A stretch of DNA of 46,861 bases. Source: Paramacrobiotus richtersi. Lineage: Eukaryota; Tardigrada; Eutardigrada; Parachela; Macrobiotidae. The notes under the pieces are model-generated. The model saw nothing but the letters and a program-made list of their open reading frames with translations, had not been told where the DNA came from and did not search any database. Of this stretch, positions 11,586-22,890 are shown one piece after another. The stretch spans positions 1 through 46,861 of the forward strand of contig JAQGAU010000062.1 of the NCBI GenBank assembly GCA_034698045.1. Reading direction: 5' to 3'. Position numbers and translations under genes: made by a program. The number at the start of each line of letters is the position of its first letter. The stretch's first letter is position 1.

Positions 11586-12738
11586 TTCATTAGATTCCTG
11601 ATTCTCGTAAACACACCAGTCCGCCCCGTCGTTATGGTCGACATAAGTGTTTCACGATTTGGTGCAAACAGACGTCCTTGTGGATTATTTGTCTGGACTA
11701 ACATTGTAAGAAATGCAAAATACATAACTGTAAACCATCTTCAAGAAGAAAGCAGCCGGTGGATATTAGCATCAGATGCCTCAAGCGGCGAACAATTTCT
11801 TTATCGATCTGTATTGGTTGGGTTGCATAAACAGACTGTTGACCATATACATAACTGACCATATAGCCTAAAGAAAACGCAGGCTGTCTACCCACAAAGC
11901 GAGATCGTGTAGAAGGAAGCTTGCATCGTTGAATTCACAGTTGCAGCGCCATACGCGCCGTCACCAGTTGACTGTGCCTAGTTTTATGTTTCTTCGGTTC
12001 AGTTTACGCATGGTGTACGTACGATTTCTGCTTTCCCAAAGCCAAAGGTTCCTTAAGTGGGCTTTTGTCCCGTGCCAGTAACGTGATCAGCATGCAGCTA
12101 GCACGACCATGCCAAGTACGGCGGTCTATCTCGACTGCAACATGTCTCTGCTGTAGTAAATGTTCGATCTAGACACAAAATTATATAAGCGATGAACGCG
12201 GCAGGCAAACGTTTCTTCCGCATTCGTTAAATAACATGTCCTTCACGTGCAAAGATGAAATCAGCGGCAGCGACTTGAGGTCTGCAGAATAGATTATGCC
12301 GCCATATTTTTTGTATTGAGACTGTAGATAAAAGCGGCAAGTTCAAGCATTGACAATGACAGCTAAGTTGAAATTAATAAGCTTTTCGAAAATTGCTGCT
12401 ACGAAATTCAGTGGACTGTACAGTTTAATTCCCGACCCCATCTGGGCCCATCATGAACAGCGAGTTATGCAGAGATAGTGCGACGGAACTAGATAATTAT
12501 GGGACCGACTATCGTGCCAGAATATATATCCATCCTGTTGCACGCGGTTTTTCAAAACCGCATTGGAATTGTTGAGCTTTTGCCCACGATTTCTGTTACA
12601 CACCTTCACTTGTGAAGCCTAAAGGCTGTATAATTACCTGACGGAGGCTGACAGACAACTACAAGAACAGATGCTGGCAAGAAACCTTGGATTACTTCCG
12701 AAGGGCTGTTGCTCATGAAACCTTGAAGAATCGAATCC

Positions 12739-12808
12739 AAGTCCATATGCCTTCGATCATTTTACAGTCGGAAGCCCGAAATAAAATGAGCGAAGGCATA
12801 TGGAATTT
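12739..12808 (+). repeat. Palindromic core 5
   Basis: AGTCCATATGCCTTCGATCA pairs with TGAGCGAAGGCATATGGAAT. The centre is slightly expanded compared with the other cores. Confidence 0.65.
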
Positions 12809-12869
12809 TTGGGAAAGGACTGCGACCAGGAACTTTGAACTTTATTTGGACAAATGACCGCATTCTGCA

Positions 12870-13750
12870 CGTGGTAGCCAAAGTACTGTGCCAGCTGACA
12901 CATAGAGACGATAGAGTGCAAATTGACTGCTAGTTGTACAAAACTCATCTGATGTATTAACTAGCAGATGCAGTATACGCATACAGTAAGCATGATTTTT
13001 TTTTATCTTTGGTAAATGTTTGTGGCATTATTCATATGTACTGTAATAATAAGGTATCTGCGGCGCACATCGACACATAAGATTAATGTAGTTTGACTTT
13101 ATCGACTGCACGGTCAAGTCAACTGCTGTAATACCATATTAACGTGACTTACAATGTACCTGCTTATATAAACGTTCTTACAAATCAGCCGATTATAAAA
13201 TGTGGAATTATTCAGGTATTACTATTGTACAGGGAAGGTGCCTGAATGGTCCATAGTTTCTGCAAAACAGGACAACAAGCAGTGTCTGTACATCGGTTGA
13301 GCTTATTCAGTCTCGCTACAAAGTGCTGTCTTGTACAAAAGTGCATATTATAACTGGCTCGGGTAAATGATGAAACTCAGAACAGCCACAAATGCGGCAA
13401 ACTTGGGCACGACAAACTGTACATGCTGCACAAAGTCAGCAACTCGAGCATTAACAGGGAAGTAACTGCGGTAGATAACACTGTCAGTCCAAACACAATT
13501 AAACGGACGATGACTGTCAAGAAAAAATCAGCAACTCGATCACTGGCACTGAAGTACTTACATAAATGCGCTAGATCAGATTTTCGAACCAAACACAATA
13601 TAAACAGGCGATGACCGGAGCCCTTGACATACGTTTTTAGACCTGGAGGTAAAAGGCCATTCAGAACTGACACCTAGTCGCGAACGTAAACGCGTTAAAT
13701 TCGAATCTGATAAGCCTTTTGGGACTGCGCGAAAATGGCTGCTATAAAAC
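12870..13750 (+). repeat. Segment B repeat, copy 2
   Basis: It is collinear with 9000-9680: a CGTGGTAGCCA start, TAGCAGATGCAGTATACGCA, AATCAGCCGATTATAAAA, and an AGATCAGATTTTCGAACC stretch, followed by CGATGACCGG. Part of it near 13436-13560 is internally duplicated. No gene is recognised. Confidence 0.5.
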
Positions 13751-13899
13751 CCACTGGATTTCTGCAGTAACTTACGGCATGTAGGACGTTAACCGCCACG
13801 GACATTTCACTTTGTAAAGGTTATACGAGATGGATTTTCGTCCTGGAATCTCTATTACTTCGGAATGCGGTTTTTTCCGAAATACCATACAGAAGTGAT

Positions 13900-14240
13900 T
13901 AAGTTTCTGGCTACGACTAGCTGCTGGCCTGTTGTTGCAGTTTTTTAATCCCCAAAGATCTAAGACTGTCCACCATTAACATCATCACATTACGGTCTTG
14001 ATAACAATCCACAAGAACGTTTGTATATATCAAATGGTGGAGCATTTAGGACGGCAGTGACGGCCTGGTGTGTCCCGAATTACCTAGAACCGAATCGAGC
14101 CCGTATGTCCATACGCTTTCGGTCATTTTACAGCCGGGCGCTATGAAGTGCCCATACGGTAGGGACTTTTGGGAAAAGTACTGCGAGCGTGCAGTTTCAA
14201 AGTTATTTGGATAAGTATCTGCATCCTGTACGCGGTAGGA
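13900..14240 (+). repeat. Core-containing repeat arm with palindromic core 6
   Basis: A forward-orientation arm related to the right arms of E2, E3 and E5. The palindromic core (14105-14170) has GCTTTCGGTCATTTTACAGC on the left and a shortened right arm (AAGTGCCCATACGG). No matching reverse arm is nearby, so this unit is solitary or truncated. Confidence 0.55.
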
Positions 14241-15079
14241 CTACAGGCATATGTGCCAATGCATACAAATGTTTATCGCTCTACAATGCACTTAGGTATA
14301 TAAGTTCGTTTCTGTTTATATGTAGCGAGTATCTATTATGATCAACAGGATGAATTACAGTACAGTTCATGAATAAGGTTTATATGCTCACACACAGAAG
14401 TGACAGAAAACAGTTTGTGTATGCATACCACCAATTGGCCCATTATATGATTATGTAAGAAGCTGTGTATGTAAGTTATGCGTGTTGAATCTATTGATCG
14501 TAATTTGTTACACCGGCTCACAGATATGTATGTTGTCACAAAACGCAGTGGACACTGTCTGTTCCGTATATACTGTATGTGCAGCCGAAGCCGCTCGACA
14601 GCAATTAAGAGAACGATAATTGCTCTTTTTACTCTATGCACAATGCATATTATGATTTTTTATATTCACATATTCATATAGGAAGTTTTTGAAAATTTTG
14701 TGGAAAAGTATGTTAGTCGGCGGATTTGTTGCGGGTTTGTTTGTTCCATTTCGCACCAAGTATTGACGCCTCCTTGGTTTGTTGCGACATTTTTTGTTGC
14801 ATCAGGATTCATGTGCATCTTACCAGGGTATGAAATTCGGCGACGACCAGACACGGATACAAAGTCCAAATGAGAAGCGGCGCGCGCTGTTTGAAAAAGA
14901 TGATAAGTAAATAAAGTAATCGTATTCTTTGATTGTTGATTGCATCTAACGTCCGCGAAGAACGAGGAAAAAACCCTGGACGTGGCAATAGACTAACTAC
15001 ACTAAATTTGACACTGGAAAAGAGTACCCATCTAGAAAGAAAACACAAAGCAGCAAAACCAAAACATTAGCGTAGCATT
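14241..15079. other. Intergenic sequence, nothing recognised
   Basis: No gene, RNA or clear repeat was identified. The overlapping open frames on both strands here are short and low in complexity. Confidence 0.4.
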
Positions 15080-15490
15080 AACATATTAAATTTTGGTAGG
15101 GAAAAGCGGCGCCCGTCAGTCAGCGAGCTAAGTATCTTTGCATAACGGAGCGAACTCATAACAGCTATGAATGCGGCCAACAGAGGTATCCACAAAGTGT
15201 AAATTACAAAAGTCGGCAAATCGAGCATTGACACTGAAGTACTGTACACACGTTAGATAAGATTTTCGATCCACACACAATTAGATATGAGATAAACACG
15301 GCACCTAGCCAGACGTTTTCATAAACTGCATGCAGAAGTCTCGGCAATTCCAGCACCGATACGGTGTCACGGAGGTAAAAGTAAATTAGAATTTGATAAG
15401 CTTATATCGGTCAACGTTTAAATGGTTGCTATAAAATCTAGTGGATTGTGCAGTAATTTGCGTTATGTGCGATATTCTCTGCATCGGTCA
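15080..15490 (+). repeat. Segment B repeat, copy 3
   Basis: It shares TGAATGCGGCCAACAGAGGT, AAGTCGGCAAATCGAGCA, TAGATAAGATTTTCGATCC and GCAGTAATTTGCGTTATGTG with copies at 9.4-9.75 and 13.4-13.8 kb, in the same order. Confidence 0.5.
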
Positions 15491-15599
15491 TTTTCCTCTG
15501 TAGAATGCGAGACGCTTTTCCGTGCCCGAATCTCGATAATTTTTGAGTGGGGTTTTGCGTACCCCCGTTCAAGAATTGTTGAGCTTCTAGCAGCGACTA

Positions 15600-15900
15600 C
15601 TGTAGCAGTTTTTAATTTCCCGTAACTCCGAAAGCCATAAGAATGTTAAATGATATTATTACTTAACTGTATCTGTATGAAGTTTGTGTATACGAGACGC
15701 TGAAACATGTAGGACGAAAGTGACGGTCTGGTGTTCCCGAAAACTGAATATCGAATCGAGTCCATATGTCCATATGCCTTTGGTCATTTTACAGCCGGGC
15801 GGTGTAAAGTGACCCATTGCGTAGGGACCTTTGGTAAAAGCAACGCGACTGCAGATTGGACTTCATTTGGATACGTGGCTGCATTCTGTACGTAGAATTA
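15600..15900 (+). repeat. Core-containing repeat arm with palindromic core 7
   Basis: A forward arm whose core (15768-15832) contains TGCCTTTGGTCATTTTACAG on the left and TAAAGTGACCCATTGC on the right. Its left arm begins with a doubled CCATATG. It is solitary, like the unit at 13.9 kb. Confidence 0.55.
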
Positions 15901-16408
15901 CAGTAATGGGTATCGGTATACATGTATACAAAAGTTTATCGGTAAAATTATCGCTCTACAATACACTCATGTAAATGTTCCAACAAACCACTAATATTTT
16001 GGATATCCAGCTAGGTATATACTGTATGAAGGTATCCCTGGATGGTCCACAGATTCCGGAGAATAAGATTAACAAGCATGCGCTACGGTGGTTCGAGAGC
16101 ACCAGTGTTGCATATCTCTCGAAATTAGTAACGCAAAGCGACGCGAAATCTCGAACCGTTGCTGCGGTATAGACCGTATAGTGCACTGTAGGCTCTTCAT
16201 TGCGTCGCTATACGGTATGGTCAAGAAAATGAGCAAACTCATTAGGAAAGTTCCACTGTCCAGGATAATTTTCACGATATGAACTCGGGGATCAAAAACA
16301 GGAGGAAATATAATCATGTATTTATTTATCATTTATTTGGAATGTACATAAATGCATTTGTAGGGAGATAAACAGTTAGACACGGGCATGTTTGTACACA
16401 TTCACGTA
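15901..16408. other. Intergenic sequence, nothing recognised
   Basis: Short overlapping open frames occur on both strands near 15.96-16.33 kb but none resembles a known protein, and no splice-linked structure was found. Confidence 0.4.
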
Positions 16409-16435
16409 CGCGTCTACAATACAATTGTAGACGCG
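16409..16435. repeat. Perfect 12-bp stem / 3-nt loop palindrome
   Basis: CGCGTCTACAAT (16409-16420), loop ACA, then ATTGTAGACGCG (16424-16435). It is perfectly paired, with no T-run that would suggest a terminator. It directly precedes a cluster of CTAAAC motifs. Confidence 0.85.
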
Positions 16436-16439
16436 ATTG

Positions 16440-16600
16440 TTAAACTAAACTATAATTTTGGACGATTTTCAAAACTAAACGAAAACTGCGCTAATTCTCC
16501 TCTGCGCTAAACTAAACTAACGATTTGGAATTGCAAGCTAAACTAAGCTAAACGATTGTTCAAAACATCCTGCCAAAAAACTAAACGAAACGAAATTAAG
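16440..16600 (+). repeat. Cluster of CTAAAC hexamer motifs
   Basis: CTAAAC or a near variant occurs repeatedly, singly or as pairs such as CTAAACTAAAC, within about 160 bp. The spacing is irregular, so it is not a simple tandem array. Confidence 0.6.
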
Positions 16601-17129
16601 GACCTTATTCTGTCATTGATGTTAACTTCAGTATTTTTCCGGTCATTCGATTTTTTCAGACCACATTATAATTCCGATTAACGGCATTGTACATGTACAC
16701 CTGACATCTGGCAGAAATCAAAATGTGCCGATGCACACCGCCAGTACCCTGTCAACGATTACAGCAACCCGAAGCCGTTCGCTGTAATCAAGACAACAAC
16801 GCGTTACCTCTATAATTCAATGTATAGAGTGTACAGAGTAAACAATGCAGTTGTTTTCTTAATTGCTAGCTAGCAGCGTCATAAACAACTATAACGTGAC
16901 GCAAAAATTTACTAAAATCCGCTAAAAACGTGCTTTCAGCATACTATATATAGCATACATTAATTGCATAACAGAGCTGCCATTCATTCACAAGACAACA
17001 GTTTCTGACAACAGACCTATGATAACAATTGTAATAACATGATCTGAAGTTTACTGCCATCTTGCAAGGAGTAGTTCACCACACGATGATGGGGAAATGT
17101 GTTAAAATTTGTCAGTTAGACAGTTACTG
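16601..17129. other. Intergenic sequence, nothing recognised
   Basis: AT-rich sequence without a supported gene, RNA or repeat family that I can define. Confidence 0.4.
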
Positions 17130-17210
17130 CTGTAATTCTACGATCTAAAGACTGCAGTCACTTGTCCAAACAAAGTCCACACCGCACGTTTGCAGCCACT
17201 TTCCCCAGAA

Positions 17211-17270
17211 CCCCATATTCCTTTGGCCACTTTATAGCGGCCAGCTGTAAAGTGACCGAGAGAATATGTG
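17211..17270 (-). repeat. Palindromic core 8 (reverse)
   Basis: CATATTCCTTTGGCCACTTT pairs with AAAGTGACCGAGAGAATATG around ATAGCGGCCAGCTGT. Confidence 0.65.
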
Positions 17271-18200
17271 CTGTGGTTCGTTGGACTCTTTCTTCTGATG
17301 AAGAACGGCCCGCCATTGCCAAAATAAGTGTTCCAAGATGTGGTACAAACAAACACTCTTGTCGATTAATCGTCTGGAAGAAGAAATGCAGGGAACATAA
17401 CCGTGCATCATCTTACAGAGGAAAGCAGCTGGTAGATATCAGCATCGATTTCAGCTGCCTTAAGCAGTTGAGCAGCCGGTTCGGCATATATATATGTAAC
17501 TGACAGAAAAACACTGGATAACAACTGTAAGTACCCACAAAGCAAGATCGCACGGTAGCATGGCTATAATTCACAATTCCAGCGTTATACACACAACAGT
17601 CAGCAGTTGTTTTTGCCTATTTTATGTTTTGCCAGTTCAATGGTGTACCCACGATTTACATACGATTGCGGCTTCTACGAAACTTTCTGAAGTGTCGTGT
17701 CAACAACGTGCTGGCACAGCTGGCACGTTCATGTCAAGGGTTGTCGGACCATCTCTGCTGTAGCAAATTTTTTCCCACTGGAGTCTAGACACAGTTACAT
17801 AAGCGGTGAGCCCGGCAGACAGTCGTCTTACAGAGTGCAGGCAGGTAAAGGTGGCCAGTTAAAAAGCGAATTTGGTACTGGATGGTATTTTCAATCCAGT
17901 GGATTATGTAGTAATTCATGCCATTTACAGCGGTGTGTGCGACGGGTCATTAAATATAATATGGGACGAATTATCGTGCACAAATATCTATCATTTGCGT
18001 GGGGATCTTAACAACTTCATACAAGAATTGTTGATCTTTTGGCTACGATAGCTGGTTTCCTGTTGCACTTCTTCACTCTGTGAAGACTTTGGATCGTATT
18101 ATTACTTAACCAACAAGAATGTTTGTCTCCAGGAAACCTCGAAGCATACCGGATTAAAATGGCGAGCTTGTGTTCATGAAACCCTTAAGCGTCGAATCGA

Positions 18201-18266
18201 AATCCATATGTTTTCGGCTATTTTATAGCCAGGCGCTACGAAATGACCGAAGGCGTATGGACTTTA
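18201..18266 (+). repeat. Palindromic core 9
   Basis: ATCCATATGTTTTCGGCTAT pairs with AAATGACCGAAGGCGTATGG around the AGCCAGGCGCTA centre. It is the right arm of E5. Confidence 0.65.
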
Positions 18267-18607
18267 CGGAAAGGACTGTGCAGCACGCACTTCACTTGGC
18301 TACATACCCTTAAGCTAAATTAACTGCTAGAAAAAAGTGTTAATGTATATGTTCTACAATGTACGGTTATGCACCTATACATCCGTCTGCGCTACCATGG
18401 ACGGAGGAGAACGTTTAAGCAAAATTTATTTGTTGTAACGTTTACGGCGGTGGCATTAATGCCACCGCCTGAATCTGTTCTTGTGCACAATGTAACGAAT
18501 TGCTAATAAAGAGAGAAACCTAGATAAATGTTCATACAAACAGATCGATTACAAAATTTAGGATTATTCCTGTAACTCTGTACAGGAAAAGCGAAGCTGG
18601 ATGGTCC

Positions 18608-18992
18608 TTAGTTTCTGCGAAATGGTGCAAGCAGTACTTCGGCAGTGCTCAAAAATGAAAAGCGGAATCCCAGAGTCCTTTCCTCCAATAAGGTAGCTCC
18701 TCCTGAGTCACGTGCATTACAGGGTCGATGTATGACAGAAACCGACCAGCGCGATTTCACACCCTTTTTAAGTAGAGTTCTACACTCAGTAGCGAAACAG
18801 CTAGCAATAATATTCATGTCAAGAATTTTTACAAATTTCTCCCTAAGTACTTCCCGCAATTGCCATGCTAAACCATTTAGTGCGGAGCACGCTACGGTCG
18901 CTATGGCACTCCTCGCAAGACTGACACCCCAGGTAGCTAGCCTATCGCTTGTTTCAGGCCTTATACGCGCGTTGTCCGGATTATGCAATTAA
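18608..18992. other. Overlapping sense/antisense open frames, possible transposon relic
   Basis: Two long frames overlap almost completely: 115 codons on + (18645-18992) and 126 codons on - (18988-18608). The region is more GC-rich than its surroundings. I do not recognise either product. It lies just past the last segment-B repeat (18350-18640) and may be an insertion. It could be coding debris or chance; confidence in a gene is low. Confidence 0.2.
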
Positions 18993-19139
18993 ATTATGAT
19001 CGGGTAAATTTCGTTAAAAGATGTATTGAAAGTATCAATCCCGGAGCGTTTGTCGTCAACATCATGGATTTAATAGACGCTCTTCCGGTCCCTTTGCATG
19101 GTTAAAAATAATCAAACTGAACTTGCTAAACAGCGTCTA

Positions 19140-19310
19140 AATATTTAAGTATTAATTATGTTAAACCAACGCGTCCCCACGCAGTGCGGCGCCGCTGTAC
19201 GTAGAGTCTACATACAGTAAGTATGCGGTATGTCCGCTTTCACCGGTTTAGACAGCTCCCCACGGAAACATTTACGAGATTTTGGACACAATAAAACCTC
19301 ACGATGTACA
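19140..19310 (+). promoter_or_regulatory. Conserved upstream block U1 of GPCR-3
   Basis: It contains GTTAAACCAAC, GGTATGTCCGCTTT, CAGCTCCCCACGGAAACATT and TTACGAGATTTTGGACACAA. It aligns in order with 22150-22280 (GPCR-4) and 44495-44645 (GPCR-6), and partly with 38270-38330 (GPCR-5). An AATAAA lies at its end, so it could instead be an old 3' UTR. Regulatory function is not shown. Confidence 0.35.
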
Positions 19311-19634
19311 ACAATGATTTTATTAACACAGCGTCGAAAGCATTTGTTTTTGCATCGTACTTTTTACTTGTGCCTCCATCCAGAGACTTTACAGCGATCG
19401 CACGATTTGTGACATCAGGGCTCGTATAGTATTTAGCACTCTACAATACTATTTAGGATATGTGTAACGGATGTACTTACTTGTTAGACAACTGTAATGG
19501 TGTGCCGGTACTGATTATCTTTGAGTAAAGTGTAAACCAACGTTAATAAGCTACACCTACGTAATCTAGCTGTGGGAACATTCCTTCTCCCCATAGCAGT
19601 ATATTGTTCGATTTTTTACTGGCAAGACAATTAA

Positions 19635-19725
19635 CCAAGAGCGCCGGAATATATAATCAGACATCTGTAAGGCCACATCCTGCTACGTGAATCCTGCGAG
19701 GATTGGCTTAACACGCAAATGTACC
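19635..19725 (+). promoter_or_regulatory. Conserved upstream block U3 of GPCR-3
   Basis: It holds AAGAGCGCCGGAATATATAA and GGCCACATCC, about 160-250 bp before the start codon. Related sequence precedes GPCR-4 (22845-22890) and GPCR-5 (38855-38905). The ATATATAA may be a TATA-like element. Confidence 0.35.
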
Positions 19726-19886
19726 GCTGTCGTAATGAGGCTTGTTTCTAAATCTACGTTGCCTTGACAGAAGAAATTCCTCTACTTCTTCTCGTTAAAG
19801 TAGTGAATGTGCAAGCGTTATTAGTCATATTTTACGTTTCCAAGATTGGACTAAAAAGAGTATTAATTATTACTGAAAGCCCAAAC

Positions 19887-21841
19887 ATGAACTGGAATGA
19901 TTTAAATAATACAAATGATACCGTTTTCAATACAACGGTATCAGTGTCTCCTAGTCCAAGCGCAATCGATCCCTCATCGATTACAATATGGTTTACCATA
20001 ACATGCATTGTTGGATTTTCCGGGGCGTTTATCATCGCATTGTTGCTGTGTGCCATGGCTTTTGGTTCACAGACACGAGGAGGCGTAAATGTTCTTATTG
20101 TTCATTTACTATGCGTGGAGTTTGTTATCTGTAGTTCGTTGGTTCCACATCAAACTTTTAGCGTTTACTTTCCGTTTGCCAGAATCGGACGCACAGGTAT
20201 TGATATAGGAGGTCCATATTATAAATCCCAGATAGGGAGTTGTATTGTGCAACATGGTTTTTTCGATTGCGGAAACTAGGAAACTGGGACAAATTGCTAT
20301 TCCAAATGGATTTTTTCACACTTATGCAATACTGCATCTCGCAAAAGCTCTTACTGGAGCCCCTGAATAAAAAAACAGTGATTTTGAGGCTATGTATCAC
20401 CCAGTGGAAAGTTGGTAACGAGCTAATCGGTGGAGCGATCAGCACTCAAAAAGTTATGAGACACCGAAGCACTGACTTTCTTTCATGTTGCTTTCGGCTT
20501 TGAGTACCGTTATACACCGTATTGCAGGTTGCCGTTACAACTACTTCATTTGGATGCTGGCAATAGGCAGTGGCCAGTGGCTAACGTGCGCGTTGGCTGT
20601 TAATCGCGTCATAGCCACGATGGCGCCGCATTGCTACGCTAAAACCGCATCCACCAATGCCATCCGGGCAACAATCTGTCTGTGCTGGCTCATTCCTTGC
20701 GCCACCTTCTCCCCTTATTTTTTTGAGGCCGGTGGATACTATGATTCGCTGCTGCCTTGGAATAGCTGCTCAGTTCGGTACGGAAATGATAAATCGAAGG
20801 TCAAGGTGAAAATCGCGTTTAGTAGTTCTTCGCTCGATGACTGTCACCATCATAATTGTTAGTATACTGCGAAGTCCAAACGTTTGGAACAGATCCTAAT
20901 TGTGCGCATTCACCCATTTGTCTAATTTCGATTTTGTAAGTTGTAAACGCAAATACGTACACATAGTCTACACATTTTTTGCATTACAGTATTTACACCG
21001 AACTACTACAAGAAGCCGCAGTTAAACCTACCGTACGCATGTATCTCTTGATGCGGATGTACCTACCCGAAATACATAAAGAAATACATAGCTGTGCCTT
21101 TGCAATTAGTTGGATATTGCAGCACTTTAGTCCCCTGGGCGACAGTGACGATGTTCAGCGTGGGCTTCTACGTCCCCATGGCGTTGATGGGAGTTTGTTA
21201 CACCCTGATCCTGTCCTACGTGCTCTGGAAAAGGATTCACCGTTCTCAGACGAACACCGGGCAGGATGTTTTTGCCAACGCGGAACGACAACGGCTGGCC
21301 ATCGCCAAGATGCTAATGGCCAGCGCACTGTGGTACTATGCATGCTACCTGCCGAGTATAATCATGGCTTCGTCCTTCTATTCGATCTACATGCAGTACC
21401 CGCGCATTCAGCTGTGGTTGCGGACGGTTTTCTTCCTGGGATATGTTGGAAATCCGGTATGTCACACTCATACCAAAATTTTGGTCTACGAAATTTTATC
21501 TATTTTGATCTCTTCGTAATTTTACAAGAATAAGAAAAGGGTTTGTTCTCGAACAGCGTGAGTATACTCTCGAATTAGTAACAAGTTAAGACAAGCACAC
21601 TCAGTCTACTAGCACTTTACGGCGATTCTATTTGTAGCTGATATTTTTCGCCATGTGCAAAGATTACCGCAATGGCCTGCACTCCTTCTGCACCCACTTG
21701 AAGACATGGTTGTGCTGCATGCCACGTCGTCCAATTCGTGTTTCGGACAAACCGATGCGATCCACATCTCTAATTATTGGTCCAGCTCCCAGTAAAGAAT
21801 CCAAAGATGCGGAATTTGGCGGTGTTTATTGTGCTGCTTAG
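19887..21841 (+). CDS. GPCR-3, rhodopsin-like seven-transmembrane receptor
   Basis: Exons are 19887-20196, 20528-20777, 21123-21456 and 21638-21841 (365 aa), with introns in phases 1, 2 and 0 and GT-AG borders throughout. The MNWN start follows the family pattern; an upstream in-frame Met at 19764 is not conserved. The product has three N-terminal sequons (NNT, NDT, NTT), seven hydrophobic segments, the Cys pair (TM3 / loop 2 NSC), Glu at the TM2 Asp position, NRV after TM3, IPMAL-type Pro and Tyr in TM5 (YVPMALMGVCY), CYLP in TM6 and GNPLIFF in TM7. CCM follows helix 8 (possible palmitoylation). It retains the long Ser/Lys-rich tail ending GGVYCAA, which I take as ancestral because parts of it survive as untranslated relics behind GPCR-1 and GPCR-2. 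The ligand and G-protein partner are unknown. Confidence 0.85.
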
Positions 21842-22149
21842 TACTTTCTGCGATAATAGACATATTCTGTCGCTAATTACTAAAAGGCTAACCGTGATTC
21901 GCGACAGTGACTCTGAAAGTCGGTGATCAGTGTGATTCTGAAACACGAAGCGCTGCTGACCATCCTGATATTCCAGGACAGGAATCTGGTTTGTGTGCAC
22001 AACTTTTGCTGTTAAATTTGCTGCCAATAACGGCAAGGAAGCGTGTTTGTTGTAAGCATTATGAATTAAATATACCCCCTTCCGGCCTTACTGGCGATAA
22101 TCAAACTGCATCAACACTGAGCAAATATTCAATATTTTAAGCTTTATTA

Positions 22150-22280
22150 TTTCGAAACCAGCCGCTAAGATGGCGAATGCATACATTAAGTATGCGTTAG
22201 GTCCGCCTTTATCACGTTAAACAGCTCCCTACGGGAACATTATTACGAGATGTTGGATATAATAAAACTACATACCGTCG
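22150..22280 (+). promoter_or_regulatory. Conserved upstream block U1 of GPCR-4
   Basis: It matches the U1 block of GPCR-3: ATTAAGTATGCGTTAGGTCC, CAGCTCCCTACGGGAACATT, TTACGAGATGTTGGATATAA. An AATAAA at 22261 could equally serve as the GPCR-3 polyadenylation signal, 420 bp past its stop. Confidence 0.35.
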
Positions 22281-22565
22281 TTCAGTATGTTCAAGAATGG
22301 GTTTGGCAACATGATATCATAGTTGTTTGTTTGAAATCGTGCTTGCTGTTCTAGCCAGTTAAGCTGTTCAGCTGTTGCACGATTTTGGGAATGAAGTTGA
22401 CGCTTAAGAGTGCTTAACATTACTTAATGCTTTCACAGGAACAATTATTGTGTATTATGGGCTGTTACGGGGTTTCGGACTGGCTTGCTAAAGTGCATTC
22501 ATACTTCATAGTATGTCTCAAATAAATTCCAAAAACTGCTTAATTTTTGCGGGGAATCAAAGTCC

Positions 22566-22890
22566 CGGAAGGTGACCTTTGGTGACTATAAGAAACCCAC
22601 TAAAGCTCTCATAATAACTGCCCTTGTTAATTGTCTCAGGCGAATCTCATCAGCTTTACGTGGAGACACTAATCTTAAACCTGCCAAATCGGTGATCATT
22701 TATGCTTTCGGTCATCCAATATCTCAATCCGACTGTGATAGAGTTCTCGGTAATTATTATCTGTGAGCAAAAACCAAGCGTTAACAAGCTAGATCTGTGG
22801 TTAAATTTGTTCTCTCAGGTCATATCTGTGGAGTTTTTATGTAAGAGATCCGAAATATATAATCATAGGTCAAGGATAGGCCACATCATG
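22566..22890 (+). promoter_or_regulatory. Conserved upstream blocks U2 and U3 of GPCR-4
   Basis: U2 (GAAGGTGACCTTTGG, 22566-22640) and U3 (22700-22890, with TTCGGTCATCC, GGTAATTATTATCTGTGAGC, TAGATCTGTGG and GAAATATATAATCATAGG) occur in the same order as upstream of GPCR-5. U3 also matches upstream of the GPCR-6 pseudogene at 45140-45310. Function is unproven; common descent of the flank is certain by alignment. Confidence 0.4.

Larger units (their letters stand above)
11440..12880. mobile_element. Repeat element E3 with inverted arms
   Basis: The left arm (about 11440-11750) is in reverse orientation, the interior shares segments with E2 (including TTATATAAGCGATGA near 12180), and the right arm (about 12600-12870) is forward. 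Cores lie at 11516-11585 and 12739-12808. It is longer than E2 and E5 because the 12.2-12.6 kb interior contains extra sequence. No coding frame is recognised. Confidence 0.45.
17130..18310. mobile_element. Repeat element E5 with inverted arms
   Basis: A reverse left arm (17130-17420) and a forward right arm (18060-18310) flank an interior with a TTTGCCAGTTCAATGGTGTA segment and a TTACATAAGCGGTGAG segment. The latter corresponds to the TATA-like segment of E1-E3, here mutated to TACATAA. Cores lie at 17211-17270 and 18201-18266. No transposase is seen. Confidence 0.45.

Noticed and set aside
16440-16600. Interstitial telomeric repeat
   Set aside because: CTAAAC units are irregularly spaced and do not match a regular telomere hexamer or heptamer array.
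8894-18266. CRISPR-like array of palindromic repeats
   Set aside because: Repeats are imperfect, in both orientations, at irregular spacing of 0.6-1.7 kb, in an intron-bearing genome.
20979-21533. 184-codon + frame across GPCR-3 exon 3
   Set aside because: Wrong frame over exon 3; the sister frame encodes TM5-TM7 and is conserved in all copies. The same applies to the alternative frames at 4571, 7291, 24214 and 41086.
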